Part shown: positions 1 through 8,476 of the stretch, piece by piece
Numbering within the stretch: the first letter of the stretch is position 1
Layout: each line of letters starts with the position of its first letter
Assembly: GCA_963794215.1 (NCBI GenBank)
Contig: CAWCCQ010000002.1
Location: 248,001 to 312,000, forward strand
DNA from: DATKRB01 sp963794215
GTDB taxonomy: Bacteria > Actinomycetota > Acidimicrobiia > Acidimicrobiales > RAAP-2
Direction: 5' to 3'
Length of the DNA stretch: 64,000 bases
Program-made: the position numbers and the translations under genes
The notes under the pieces: generated by a model
Told to the model about the DNA's origin: nothing
Seen by the model: the letters and a program-made list of their open reading frames with translations, nothing else
The model's database searches: none

Positions 1-48
1 TCATAACCTCCCCTGGTATTGGTCTCTAATCCGCCTAGACTTACTTTT

Positions 49-384
49 ATGGCCAAAACCGTATTCGTAAAGTTGACCGACGATCTCGATGGGACGGACG
101 CAGAAGAGACCATCTCCTTCGCTTTGGACGGCAAGGGCTACGACATCGACCTCTCAAAGTCCAATGCCGACAAGCTCCGCAAGGCGTTAGAGCCCTGCGT
201 CACCAAAGCTGTTTCGTCAGGCCGGGCTGCCCGATCTCGCCCCGAGTCGTCGGATCGGGTGACGGAGTTCAGCAAGCTAACGGACGACGAGAAGACTCGA
301 TTCAGAACCTGGGCGAACGCTCCTACGGCTCGGAGGATTGCCGATGCTAAAGTGCACGAGTGGGAAAAGGCCGGGAAGTCATAG
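49..384 (+). CDS. lsr2: Lsr2-like nucleoid-associated protein
   Basis: Lsr2 proteins bind the minor groove of AT-rich DNA, bridge it and silence horizontally acquired genes in actinobacteria. The 111-residue product starts MAKTVFVKLTDDLDG, the classic N-terminal dimerisation domain with the DGT and ETISFALDG strands, followed by a linker and a short C-terminal DNA-binding part (FRTWANAPTARRIADAKVHEW). That C-terminal part is divergent: the usual RGR-type AT-hook residues are not evident. ATG at 49 is preferred over an upstream in-frame start at 19 because the family begins with MAK. It sits at the edge of an accessory region, a fitting place for a xenogeneic silencer. Confidence 0.88.
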   Translation: MAKTVFVKLTDDLDGTDAEETISFALDGKGYDIDLSKSNADKLRKALEPCVTKAVSSGRAARSRPESSDRVTEFSKLTDDEKTRFRTWANAPTARRIADAKVHEWEKAGKS

Positions 385-617
385 CCCCCACTCCGCAGTC
401 GTGGGGAAGACGGGTGTTTTTCGCCTCTGTGGTCGTCTGGAACGTTCTCATCGCCGTGAGCCTCGTTGGCACAATTGTCGTTGGTCATCGTCCGCACGTG
501 CCCACGGAAACCACGAGAGTCGTCATTGGGGTGCTGCTTGACGTTTGGCTGGTGGGTAACGCCGTCATCCTGGGTTGCGGGTATCTGCTTCGGCGTCACA
601 TGAGGCGTCAATCGTGA
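360..617 (+). CDS. Small two-helix membrane protein
   Basis: An 85-residue protein beginning at GTG, overlapping the end of lsr2 by 25 bp. Two hydrophobic segments are visible, roughly residues 19-42 (VFFASVVVWNVLIAVSLVG) and 55-78 (VVIGVLLDVWLVGNAVILG), with an arginine-rich C-terminus (RRHMRRQS) that should face the cytoplasm. No family is recognised. A later GTG start would remove the overlap. Its stop overlaps the next small reading frame in a GTGA arrangement, suggesting translational coupling. Confidence 0.6.
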   Translation: MGKGREVIAPTPQSWGRRVFFASVVVWNVLIAVSLVGTIVVGHRPHVPTETTRVVIGVLLDVWLVGNAVILGCGYLLRRHMRRQS

Positions 618-778
618 GCGACGATCCGCCCGGCTTCTTCGCTCAGCCTGGTCGATCTTGGAGAATGGTCACAGACCCCGAGCCGGGTAGGGGCGGACAG
701 CCGCCGCACTGTCCCACACAGGCAAGCGCCCCGCCGAACCATCGCTGTGGTGCCGTGGCGCTGTGCTCGGTGCTTTGA
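614..778 (+). CDS. Small hypothetical protein coupled to upstream gene
   Basis: A 54-residue reading frame whose GTG overlaps the TGA of the preceding membrane protein (GTGA). The start VSDDPPGFFAQPGRSWRMV and a PHCP motif have the composition of a real small actinobacterial protein, but no family can be named. The last 20 residues are Cys/Ala rich and less convincing, so the frame may shift before the stop. Confidence 0.35.
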   Translation: MSDDPPGFFAQPGRSWRMVTDPEPGRGGQPPHCPTQASAPPNHRCGAVALCSVL

Positions 779-829
779 GCAATCCGGACGCAATGATGGC
801 GTCCCTGACACCGATAGTGGGCTGTACGA

Positions 830-1669
830 CTATTCCGGGACTTCCAAAGCCCTCCTTCCGGGCACGTCAAGGCCCTGTATTCCCCACGTCGCTTCAAAGT
901 AACTTCCATCGATTTGACTACCCATCCACTGGTCGTCGTGAGGGCCAGCGAACTCAGCACTAAGCGGAATCTTGGCAAACGGGTTGTGAAACACCTTAAG
1001 CCTGAAGGTTTGTTCCTCTTCCTTGAACCGGCCAGCGGCCGACTCTTCCGCCCTCACGGAAAGGAACTCAGCTATTCGTTCTCGGACAGTCATACGAGGG
1101 GTGAAGCGTTCTTCAGCTTCCCGCTCGACTCTGGCCATGCCGGGGTTAAAGCTTGAAATCACTGCCACAGCCGAGAATCGAGTATTCCTTGAGGATTGCA
1201 GTCGGCCTCCCTGACCGAAGACGAGTCGGATTGGTGCATCATCACCGGTGACCTCGTCAAGGCCAAAGGTTATCTGAACACTTCCGAAAAGCGCCCCCAC
1301 AACATGGTGGTCTTCGAACTCGACTTCACTATTGGAGCGTGCCAGGACCAGAACAAAAGGCGATCCAGCGTCCAGAGCAACCTTAGCCTGTGCCGCTTTC
1401 TGTTGGCTCTTAAAGGCCCTACGGAGACGACCCTCCGGACTGACGGCGAACCCAGAGTGGACTGACCCATCGGGCTCCCGCAGGAGCTGGTATACGGGTT
1501 CATACGCATCCATCACTACCTGACCGTAGCGTGGGTGTTGAACGACAAAGTCTGGATTTGCACCCACCTCAAATGGCTCGTACTGGAATGAGAGCTCTCG
1601 GCTCTCAAGGTACGCCCAAATAGCCAGCTCACCAGGAGATTTTGCTCGTGTTTCCGTCATTGTTGCCAT
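830..1669 (-). CDS. Hypothetical protein, weak PD-(D/E)XK-like N-terminus
   Basis: A 279-residue uninterrupted frame on the minus strand. ATG at 1669 (MATMTETRAKSPGELAIW) is preferred because upstream residues look like noncoding translation; a second ATG lies 9 bp further in. The N-terminal stretch SPGELAIWAYLESRELSFQYEPF followed by NPDFVV resembles the entry to a nuclease fold (E, then PDF), but the expected (D/E)XK lysine is not seen, so activity should not be assumed. The C-terminus has no recognised domain. Function unknown; the fold is inference. Confidence 0.6.
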   Translation of the reverse strand: MATMTETRAKSPGELAIWAYLESRELSFQYEPFEVGANPDFVVQHPRYGQVVMDAYEPVYQLLREPDGSVHSGFAVSPEGRLRRAFKSQQKAAQAKVALDAGSPFVLVLARSNSEVEFEDHHVVGALFGSVQITFGLDEVTGDDAPIRLVFGQGGRLQSSRNTRFSAVAVISSFNPGMARVEREAEERFTPRMTVRERIAEFLSVRAEESAAGRFKEEEQTFRLKVFHNPFAKIPLSAEFAGPHDDQWMGSQIDGSYFEATWGIQGLDVPGRRALEVPE

Positions 1670-1884
1670 CCTATTTTGGGAGGTCTCTGGCGGCTGAACT
1701 AGGCAGTACGCTGGACCGAGGCCGCTGCTGGCGGCGAGTAAATCGTGGCATTGCCACGATTGCCACCCAGCCACCATCATGAATGGGGTGACCGGCGCCG
1801 GTCCAGGCCCGGCGAGTTCCTACGAATGAGCCCGAATAGCGAGCACGACGACGGTGACGACGACTCCGCCGACCGAGCACCTAA

Positions 1885-3182
1885 CTAAGCCAGCTCAGGC
1901 GTGAATCCCACGATCTCCTCATAGGTGGATAGGATGCTCAACTCAGCGACCAATAGATTTACCCACGCTCGTGTATAGCCGTATCCGCCCAGTAGCCGAT
2001 CCCTTTGCAATATCGCTGATCCGTGGCCTCGGGTTCGGCTGAATTGGTTGCTGGGCGCACCTTGTAGTGCTTCCAGGCTCTCTGATGGGTGTTCGATGTG
2101 AAACGGAACGGAATGCGGGCAGCAACCAAACTCGATACTTCCGAGGGTCGGAGGAGGTCGGCGGAAGCGACTGCGATTTGCTTAGGCTTCGTCACGACCG
2201 CAAGCCTCTGCAAGGACTCCTCAAGCTCCGGACTCAAATCCCCGGTTGAACGAACCGAACCTGCGCATCTGCGGATCGCTCACGGTTGCCTGTGACTGGG
2301 ACGAAGAATATTTGGAGCGAGTACTCGGGACTTCGTAGCACGCCCTCGGGCACCTCTTCTCGATGACGAGAGAGGAAGTCCTGAACGTCGGTCGGCAATT
2401 GCGACTGGGCCTTCTTGAGTGAACTGAGGCTATTTCGATTTCTGAAACCGGACAATTGAAGCGGAACACAGAGGCGGTCAGCTTCGTCGCCAAAACTCAC
2501 CGACCAACAGGTTTTCAAAGTTCAAGAGCATCGCCTGCGCCTCGCTGGCGACCTGTTCGTCCAGGGCCGGGAGGTACCGATGAGCAACCATGTGTCGTAG
2601 CTTCAAGAAGAAATCTATGTTCGCTCGCATCGCTGCACGGTCGTCGCCACTCAGAGCTAGACCCACCAGTTCCCACGTCTCTTTAACTTTTGGCCTCCCG
2701 TCGATGTTCACTTGGCGGCCTTGGTCTCGGACGAAGTAGTCAACGCCATCTCTCTCCAGAAGTGCCTGAAGGAGGGAGTTCCATCCGATCACCATCAGTA
2801 CGATGAAGGTCTCCGTTCTGAATCCCGAGAGCGGATCGTTGTAGACCCGTACTGCGGCAAGAGCGGACTCCCTTGCCCTCGCCAGAAGTCGGAATCCCTC
2901 CGACAAGTCACCCGCAACGGTTGGGCTGACTCCCTGAACCCGCAACAATGTCCGAAGGCGTTCGATCTCTTGGGACTGTCCAGACTTCCGCTCCGTCTCC
3001 TGACCAAGCCATTTGCGGATGTAGGACGTGAAATGCTTCCCATGACTAGCAGCGTCGTTCCAGAACTCCACCTCAAGGGCGGACTTCGACTCGCCACTCC
3101 CCCAACGAGCGTATAGTCGTCTTGCGAGGACTCGGTGCTCCTCTTCGCTCAAGTCACCGTCACCTGATGTCAGTGCCGACAT
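1885..3182 (-). pseudogene. DUF3644 protein, frame broken three times
   Basis: Joining three frames gives one protein of about 430 residues with the DUF3644 signature: LSGFRTETFIVLMVIGWNSL, then ANIDFFLKLRHMVAHRYLP and AMLLNFENLLVGEF, followed by a C-terminal region with PFRFTSNTHQRAWKHYKVRP and GYTRAWVNLLVAELS. DUF3644 proteins are of unknown function and common in defence-rich loci. The breaks are at a T run (plus strand 2492-2495), a G run (2240-2243) and an A run (2004-2006); each is mended by one base. Start 3182 (MSALTSG) has GAGG seven bases upstream; 3200 is an alternative. It is divergent from the nuclease-like gene at 3288. Confidence 0.75.
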
Positions 3183-3287
3183 CGGACTGCCTCGCTTCAT
3201 GTCCGGGGGTTCGTCACTACTAGTCTGACGCCGGACGCTATAGAACGCAGTGATTCCTATGGCAGTCACGGAATCTCGTGCCGGACG

Positions 3288-3851
3288 ATGACAGCTAACG
3301 TCTTGCTGGTGGACGACTACCCAGATTGGTTCTACTACCCGGCACACGAGCAGCCGCCAAGCTGGGTAGGGACCTTCGTGGGGATTGTGGCGTCATGCCG
3401 AACTGAGATCGAGTCCCGGTCGGTGTCCTCGTTGACCAGCGACCAGGTCCTCGGGATTCTTCGCCCCGGTCTCGTAGGTCTCGGCTACGAGGTCGAGGCG
3501 GGTAAACATCGGATCGAGCGTATTCGCCGTCCCGTGCTGTTCGGTGATCGTGGACAGGAGCGGGTGGCGTATGAAGTAGACGCCGTTCACGACGAACTGG
3601 GTGTGGTAGTCGAGGTCGAGGCCGGACGTGGGGCTCGGGGCAATGCGGTCTACCGGGACCTGGTGCGGGCTTCGCTGATCGTTGGCGCCCAATTCTTGGC
3701 CCTCGGAGTAATGCAGGAGTACCGGCACCAGAGTGGCGGGAGACCTATCGCTGTCGAAAGTTACCGGGAGGCTAAGGACCAGCTCGATGCCATCTATGCC
3801 AGCGGACGCCTCAAGTTGCCCTTCTCGGGAGTTCTGCTGTTCGGCTACTAG
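3288..3851 (+). CDS. Conserved restriction-endonuclease-like protein
   Basis: An intact 187-residue protein. The core YEVDAVHDELGVVVEVEAGR followed by GNAVYRDLVRASL and AQFLALGVMQEYRH, ending LKLPFSGVLLFGY, matches a family of hypothetical proteins I remember as having a nuclease-like alpha/beta core with acidic D...ExE residues. The lysine of a canonical PD-(D/E)XK site is absent at the expected position, so catalysis is uncertain. It is transcribed divergently from the DUF3644 gene across about 105 bp, which could make the two a functional pair. Function is inference. Confidence 0.65.
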   Translation: MTANVLLVDDYPDWFYYPAHEQPPSWVGTFVGIVASCRTEIESRSVSSLTSDQVLGILRPGLVGLGYEVEAGKHRIERIRRPVLFGDRGQERVAYEVDAVHDELGVVVEVEAGRGARGNAVYRDLVRASLIVGAQFLALGVMQEYRHQSGGRPIAVESYREAKDQLDAIYASGRLKLPFSGVLLFGY

Positions 3852-4057
3852 TACATGCCGGCCGTTTCGGCCCACGGACGGCGGTTCGACGCTCCATTCA
3901 GCCTAGGACGAGCCTCTCGAATATGGCCTTCGGCAAAGGGCTGCATGACGGTGCAACCTGTTAGGTGATCGAGCGCCTCTGTTGTTACTTTGGTCAGGTG
4001 ACGGACCCGAGCCTGTGGAGCGGCGAGGACGCATTGCCTGAAGCACCCTCGCCATGA

Positions 4058-4627
4058 TTGAGTTCGCAGCCGCTGGCTTCAAGTGAAGCGGCATCCGGCA
4101 CTAGCAGCTTGCTGATCTACCGAGCCAAAGGGGCAATGGGGCGGCTGCGATCGGTGCGGACCATCATCGACCATCAGCGTCGAATGGACATCTCGGAGGA
4201 CCAACACGTCCGTGTCCCGGTGGCGCCGGGTCAGCATGAGGTGCGCTTTCGCATGGGCTGGGTCGGGAGTCCCACAGTCATTGTCTACGTGGCCCCAGGG
4301 GAGACGGTCCCCGTCTTCTGTCGAACCGCCACCAATGGCATCTGGCACGCCTTCGTCACTCGGAATCGTGCGATAGATGCGGGAACGTCTGAGTCAATAG
4401 CGTCGCCCCTTTCTGGAGGACGGGAGTGGGCGATTCGGACCGCAGGGATAACCTTCTTGCTTGGCCTCTTCGCCATCGTCGCCTCCCTGGCCGGGCTGGC
4501 TCTGCTACCTTTACTGGTACTGGGTTATGCGCTCGGCCTGTTCTTCATCACGCTGCCGCTCCCGAAGAGTTGGATCACACCTTCGACCGAACACAGCTCG
4601 GCGTGGACGCCCGAGGAGCGGTCGTGA
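4058..4627 (+). CDS. Two-helix membrane protein, array member A (in-frame TGA upstream)
   Basis: The open frame from TTG 4058 encodes 189 residues: a soluble part (GAMGRLRSVRTIIDHQRRMD, then VAPGQHEVRFRMGW) and a C-terminal double hydrophobic segment (about residues 125-170), ending in a basic/acidic tail. The natural start is probably GTG 3998: VTDPSLWSGEDALPEAPSP is followed by TGA at 4055-4057 and then continues in the same frame, and copy B begins with the same VTDPSLW motif. So the gene either carries a nonsense change or starts internally. Its TGA overlaps the GTG of copy B. Confidence 0.65.
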   Translation: MSSQPLASSEAASGTSSLLIYRAKGAMGRLRSVRTIIDHQRRMDISEDQHVRVPVAPGQHEVRFRMGWVGSPTVIVYVAPGETVPVFCRTATNGIWHAFVTRNRAIDAGTSESIASPLSGGREWAIRTAGITFLLGLFAIVASLAGLALLPLLVLGYALGLFFITLPLPKSWITPSTEHSSAWTPEERS

Positions 4628-4872
4628 CCGACCCGAGTCTGTGGGGCGACGACGACGCCTTGCGTAAAGCGCCAAGGCCTCCACAATCGCCGGCTCCAAG
4701 CGAGGTCTCATCCCGCACGGTTTGGTTGCTCATCTATCGAGTCAACGGCCCAATGGGTCGGCTGCGACCAGTGCGAACCATCATCGACCGTCAACATCGA
4801 GTGGACAGCTCGGAAGGCAGGCAGGTCCATCCCCCTTTAGCGTCGGGCCTACAAGAGATGGCAACGTCGTGA
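4624..4872 (+). CDS. Truncated paralogue of array member A (member B)
   Basis: An 82-residue product beginning VTDPSLWGDDDALRKAP. It aligns with member A over VRTIIDRQHRVDSSEG and then ends after QEMATS, so it has the soluble N-terminal half only and lacks the two membrane segments. GTG 4624 overlaps the stop of A, and its own TGA overlaps the GTG of member C. The truncation may be secondary (indel after residue 75) or the remnant of a tandem duplication. Confidence 0.55.
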   Translation: MTDPSLWGDDDALRKAPRPPQSPAPSEVSSRTVWLLIYRVNGPMGRLRPVRTIIDRQHRVDSSEGRQVHPPLASGLQEMATS

Positions 4873-5335
4873 ATCGCATTCATTCCTCGCTCGTGACGGG
4901 AGCCTTCATCTCGTTCGGAGTGCTCGGCGTGGCTATTGGCCTGTCAGTTACCTCGTCCACAACTTACTTCCTCCAATCTCGGTCGGGCTTCGTGTGCACC
5001 TGGACGCACCAGGAGTGAAGGTCACTTCGAGCAAGGAAGTTTGCTTGCTCCCGATGTAGTCCCACCGCCAATGTCAATCAGCAAGAAGGGGGTCTCGACC
5101 TCGCCCCGGGCCCGTGGATCGAGTTCTTCTTCTCTCCTTGCAGTCAGCCTTTTCCGGCAAGGCCATCGGCTTCAACCGTCAGCATCAATGGACATTCGGT
5201 TGGGCTCACACCTCTCTCGGGCGGCGGGTACCTTGCACGTTGGCGACAGGATCACCTGATCCTCGGGCTCCTCTCGACGGGCGTTCCCAGGGACCAGGTG
5301 CTCCGCTTCATCGCAGGAGTGCACGAACATCGTGA
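4869..5335 (+). pseudogene. Single-pass membrane protein, array member C (frameshifted)
   Basis: GTG 4869 starts VNRIHSSLVTGAFISFGVLG, a hydrophobic anchor. The first frame stops at 5018, but the neighbouring frame continues with APGVKVTSSKEVCLLP, matching NPPGVTIIGDKAECPQP of member D; restoring one A near 5004 (TGG AAC GCA) rejoins them. Further breaks lie before the clear C-terminus GYLARWRQDHLILGLL then VPRDQVLRFIAG, the same ending as members D and E. The stop at 5333-5335 overlaps the GTG of the next frame. Predicted topology: short cytoplasmic N-terminus, one helix, exported domain. Confidence 0.5.
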
Positions 5336-5666
5336 GGCGCCTTCTCCCCTGGCTCCTACTCCCTGCCCTGGGTTTGGCGACCGCCGTGGGCGTCGCCCTC
5401 GGACTCTCCTGGGCGCCCGAGCGCATGCGACTCGTCGGCATGAAGGAAATCTGCCAGATGCTCGACCTCTCCGCCGACCGTGCCAACCAGCTCACCCACG
5501 CCGAGGGCTTTCCAGCTCCCATCGACACCTTGGCCATGGGTCGAGTCTGGGACCGCTCCAGGTAGTCAGGTGGGCCATCCGTGACCGGCGGCACCGCTAC
5601 GGCAAGCATGGTCCTCTCTGGATGGCGCACCGAGATGCGATCGGGAGATGGGCGGACAAAGGATGA
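5332..5666 (+). CDS. Membrane-anchor stub fused to excisionase-like HTH protein (frameshifted)
   Basis: The frame opens with the array's anchor (VRRLLPWLLLPALGLATAVG) and runs straight into MRLVGMKEICQMLDLSADRA at 5425, a winged/AlpA-type helix-turn-helix found in excisionases and small regulators, continuing FPAPIDTLAMGRVWDRS. The frame stops at 5565; one extra base near 5560 restores VVRWAIRDRRHRYG and an end at 5664-5666. The HTH protein probably has its own start at 5425 and the anchor is a truncated array copy. The final TGA overlaps the ATG of member D. A DNA-binding protein captured inside a membrane-protein array is unusual. Confidence 0.55.
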
Positions 5667-6132
5667 GACGGCTTCTCCCGTCGGCGCTGCTGGGGGTCCT
5701 TGGAGTGGCGACCGGACTCGGCGTGGGCCTCGGCTTGGCGTATGCACCGACGAGAACGGCTACCCACGGTCAGGTGTCGACGGGTGTCTTCACTGCGACC
5801 TGGAATCCACCAGGTGTGACCATCATTGGCGACAAGGCCGAATGTCCGCAGCCTCCAGCGGCGGGTCCAGGACCCGAGGTTCCGCCACTGCCCGCAGGCT
5901 CGCACCATGCCATCTCGTACCTCTATGGCCGATGCAGCGGCGTGTCATTCCCACCCGCCGTCAGCGACCCGGGCATGGAGTCGGAATTCGTCAATGGGCG
6001 ACAGGTGCTGTTTATCCGCACCAGCGCACTGTGGGCCTCGTGGGCACAAAACGGCTACAACTTCTCCCTGTCGTCCGTCGGCGTTCCCAGAACGAGGTTC
6101 TCCGGTTCATCGCAGGGCTGCGAGCAACGTGA
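5663..6132 (+). CDS. Single-pass membrane protein, array member D (frameshift near C-terminus)
   Basis: ATG 5663 gives MRRLLPSALLGVLGVATGLG, a cytoplasmic RR followed by one helix, then an exported domain of about 120 residues with several Cys (AECPQPP, YGRCSG). The frame must shift near 6091 (AA should be AAA) to end as VPRNEVLRFIAGLRAT at 6132. Without that base the frame runs into member E. Its C-terminal VLRFIAG-x-R motif is shared with C and E, and its stop overlaps the GTG of E. No known family. Confidence 0.6.
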
Positions 6133-6598
6133 GACGCCTCCTTCCCTGGCTCATGCTCGGGCTCCTCGCAATGGCGACCGGTCTGGGTGTGGGACTCGGT
6201 TTGGCGAACAGTCCCGGAGTGACAACGACTTCCAGCGCCGCTGTTGTCGTGCCGACGGGACGCCACCACGTCGCATTCCCGCCGGAGTCGTCGGTGTCAC
6301 ACAAGACTGCAGGGTCTTCTTCGCAGGCAACCATGGCCTGACGACTCCTCCGGTGCGGTTGATCGAGTACGGGCAGGCGACCTGCAAGCTTCAGGCGCCG
6401 TTCAGCTCGGCTGCCAACGGGATCTTCAGGGTCTCGTTCACCATGGATATCGCAGGGCACCATCTCAGCGTCTTCCGTCTGGGCGGAGAAGGCCGGGTGA
6501 CCTGGCAGGAAGGGAGAGAGTACTTCGTGGTCTGGTCCCAACAGGTCTCCCTGTCTCACGTCCTACGGTTCATCGCAGGGATGAGGTCCGCATCGTGA
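6129..6598 (+). CDS. Single-pass membrane protein, array member E (frameshifted)
   Basis: GTG 6129 begins VRRLLPWLMLGLLAMATGLG, nearly identical to member D's anchor. After a Ser/Thr/Val-rich linker the frame breaks near 6275-6290 and resumes as VTQDCRVFFAGNHG, TCKLQAPFSSAANGIFRVSF and a C-terminus LSHVLRFIAGMRSAS. About 155 residues in all. It is the last convincing copy of the array; a following GTGA-coupled frame lacks the anchor and faces the convergent gene at 6648-6848. Confidence 0.55.
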
Positions 6599-6647
6599 GT
6601 CCCCTGGTTCTCCCTGAGCGTGCCCGCAATAGCGACTGGCTGCTGGT

Positions 6648-6848
6648 TCAGTGCTCTTCGTCGTCGGCGGTCCCTGGCGCCTCAGGATCACGCTCTTCGA
6701 GTGGGATTTCCTCGGTCCAACGACCCGTTCTCCTGTGGTAGAAGGAGAGCCTTATGGGGTCTCGGTTCAGCAGTGAGAGTGCAATGACGCTAATGCTCAC
6801 AAGGAAGAGGCCGCAGACGAGTAGACCGAAGAGGGCAGCAACTACCAC
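6648..6848 (-). CDS. Small single-pass membrane protein
   Basis: A 66-residue minus-strand frame with one strong N-terminal helix (VVAALFGLLVCGLFLVSISV) and a charged C-terminal tail ending DPEAPGTADDEEH. It converges on the end of the membrane-protein array. No family recognised; the composition and clean helix-tail structure support a real gene. Confidence 0.5.
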   Translation of the reverse strand: MVVAALFGLLVCGLFLVSISVIALSLLNRDPIRLSFYHRRTGRWTEEIPLEERDPEAPGTADDEEH

Positions 6849-7001
6849 GGGATCTCAGTTCATGATGTTGGAAAGTGCCGAGCCGAAAGTCATCCTATCT
6901 GGGAGCAGAGTACCACGAGCCCACGGCCCGGCGAACGGACTCGTCTCCGATAGATGCCGCCTCGACCAAGGATCCTTCATTCGAAGGTACGCTTGATTGT
7001 C

Positions 7002-7478
7002 GTGAGCTGCTCCATCTGCACGGAAAACGCAGTGTCCGACGAGGGAACCGATCCCTGGTTCGTCTCTCGCCTCCAGACCGGCTACGTCCGCCTGAATCCG
7101 AACCAGTATCTTCCGTGGCGCTTTGTTCTTTGTCGCCAAGGACTGCGTCAGGGTAGTGTTCGACCTCAACCGCACTGTCCGAGACCTCCATCTCAACGAA
7201 ATGAAAGAAGTTGCAGCGGCTCTCAACGACGCCTTCACACCTCGCAAGTTCTAATGTCGAATCGCTGGGCAATGGCGTGCCGCACCTTCACTGGTGGCTC
7301 ACGCCTCGATACCAGACCGATCCGACCGTATGCTCCGATCTGGGAGGACCTTGACTTCCTGCGAGTCCAGTGGACTGGAGTCGGACGACCCTCTCCTGAG
7401 GAGTTGGCTTCATGCCGTGCGCTGCTCCGGGGTCCACTCCGGCCCCGTGATGTGGTCATCGAACTCTCTCCCGAGTGA
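7002..7478 (+). pseudogene. HIT-family hydrolase, frame broken three times
   Basis: HIT proteins hydrolyse nucleoside phosphoramidates or dinucleotides using a His triad. Joined frames give CSICTEN, DPWFVSRLQTGYVRLNPNQY, FRGALFFVAKDC, ALNDAFTPRKF, then LGNGVPHLHWWLTPRY (the triad H-x-H-x-x) and IWEDLDFLRV. Start GTG 7002. Breaks are near 7103, 7252 and 7333; at least two look like one-base insertions not in homopolymers, which fits genuine decay better than simple homopolymer miscalling. Without repair no segment keeps both halves of the active-site region. Confidence 0.6.
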
Positions 7479-7886
7479 CAAGAACGCACCCCCAAAGGCA
7501 ATGCCACGAACGACGACTCCATGGCCCGACAACATCTGAACGCCCCGATCACGGCGACTGTCTGGTAGGCCGCAGCGTTGCCGTGATCGCCAACGACCCT
7601 GGCTTGTAACCACTTTGTACTTGGCCCCGCTACCATTGCTGGCAGTGCGACAAGGGCAGGGCCGAACCCCACGCTCACGGCAGTGTGTGATGGATCGTCA
7701 CCGCTCCGGCGAAGAACGACGAGGCCCGATTGAGGTTTGGGGGGACCTACCTACGGCTCGACCCATCGCAGACCTCCACGTCTGGCGCCGGACAGCCGGG
7801 AGACCTTGAAGTCCCCAGTATGGCGGGCGCCCCAGTGAGTATTCGGATCCGGCAACCACGGCTCTCGGCGTGCTCCTCGCCTTGGA
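7479..7886. other. Gap without a convincing gene
   Basis: Frames on both strands are short and have noncoding composition. Just before 7887 a third frame encodes TTALGVLLAL, probably the hydrophobic part of the signal peptide of the next gene displaced by a one-base deletion. Confidence 0.4.
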
Positions 7887-8435
7887 GTGACCTCAAATGC
7901 TGCCCTTGCGGCCACACCAGCGAGAGTGGTGGACAAGAAGAATGGGTTCAGCTTCGAACTCCCGCCAGGTTGGAAGAATCTGACGCATGCTCAGCTAGTG
8001 GAAAAGTTCGACCGGATTGCCCAAGATGACCCGCAAGATGCCAAAGCTATCAACGCCGTTCCTACGGGAATCAGCGATTTTGCCCAAACAACTCTGGATG
8101 GTCCGGGCTTCGAGCCAAACGTATTCGTCACCGTTACCGAGAAGACCGTCACGATCGGCGCCACAATCTCGGCAGCGAAGTCGTATTACTCCGCCGCATT
8201 CAGCTCTGAGACAAATCCCTACTCGGGCTGGCAGGGCTCTGGTGATGAGCGGCGGTCACCCCTTGGCTCCGGGTTCGTTCGACTATGCGACGATCTACCA
8301 ATTCTCCACGGCAACAAGAGTTTTGGGGTCGTGGTGTCGAGCGACAGTCAGTCGACCTCCTGGAACGAAGCGGCCTTCATGATTAGTACCTGGCGTTGGC
8401 AAGGTCAACCGAAGGTCCAGACCAAGCATGAGTGA
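7887..8435 (+). CDS. Probable secreted or lipoprotein-like protein (frameshifted signal peptide)
   Basis: About 180 residues beginning VTSNAALAATPARVVDKKNG with FSFELPPGWKNLTHA, the entry typical of small exported actinobacterial proteins (LpqN/LpqT-like style; not a firm assignment). The hydrophobic signal core lies just upstream in another frame and is joined by adding one G near 7890. The region 8260-8325 reads better one frame over (LAPGSFDYATIYQFSTATRV), then returns to VVVSSDSQSTSWNEAAF, so two compensating shifts are likely. Ends TWRWQGQPKVQTKHE. Extracytoplasmic location is inferred. Confidence 0.5.
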   Translation: MTSNAALAATPARVVDKKNGFSFELPPGWKNLTHAQLVEKFDRIAQDDPQDAKAINAVPTGISDFAQTTLDGPGFEPNVFVTVTEKTVTIGATISAAKSYYSAAFSSETNPYSGWQGSGDERRSPLGSGFVRLCDDLPILHGNKSFGVVVSSDSQSTSWNEAAFMISTWRWQGQPKVQTKHE

Positions 8436-8476
8436 TCCGCCCGCTCGTGGTCGATAGGTTTGTCGCCCCGCCTGTT

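Noticed and set aside
5581..6341. Several overlapping plus-strand frames in the array as separate genes
   Set aside because: They are frame fragments of members D and E, as shown by shared anchors and the VLRFIAG end motif.
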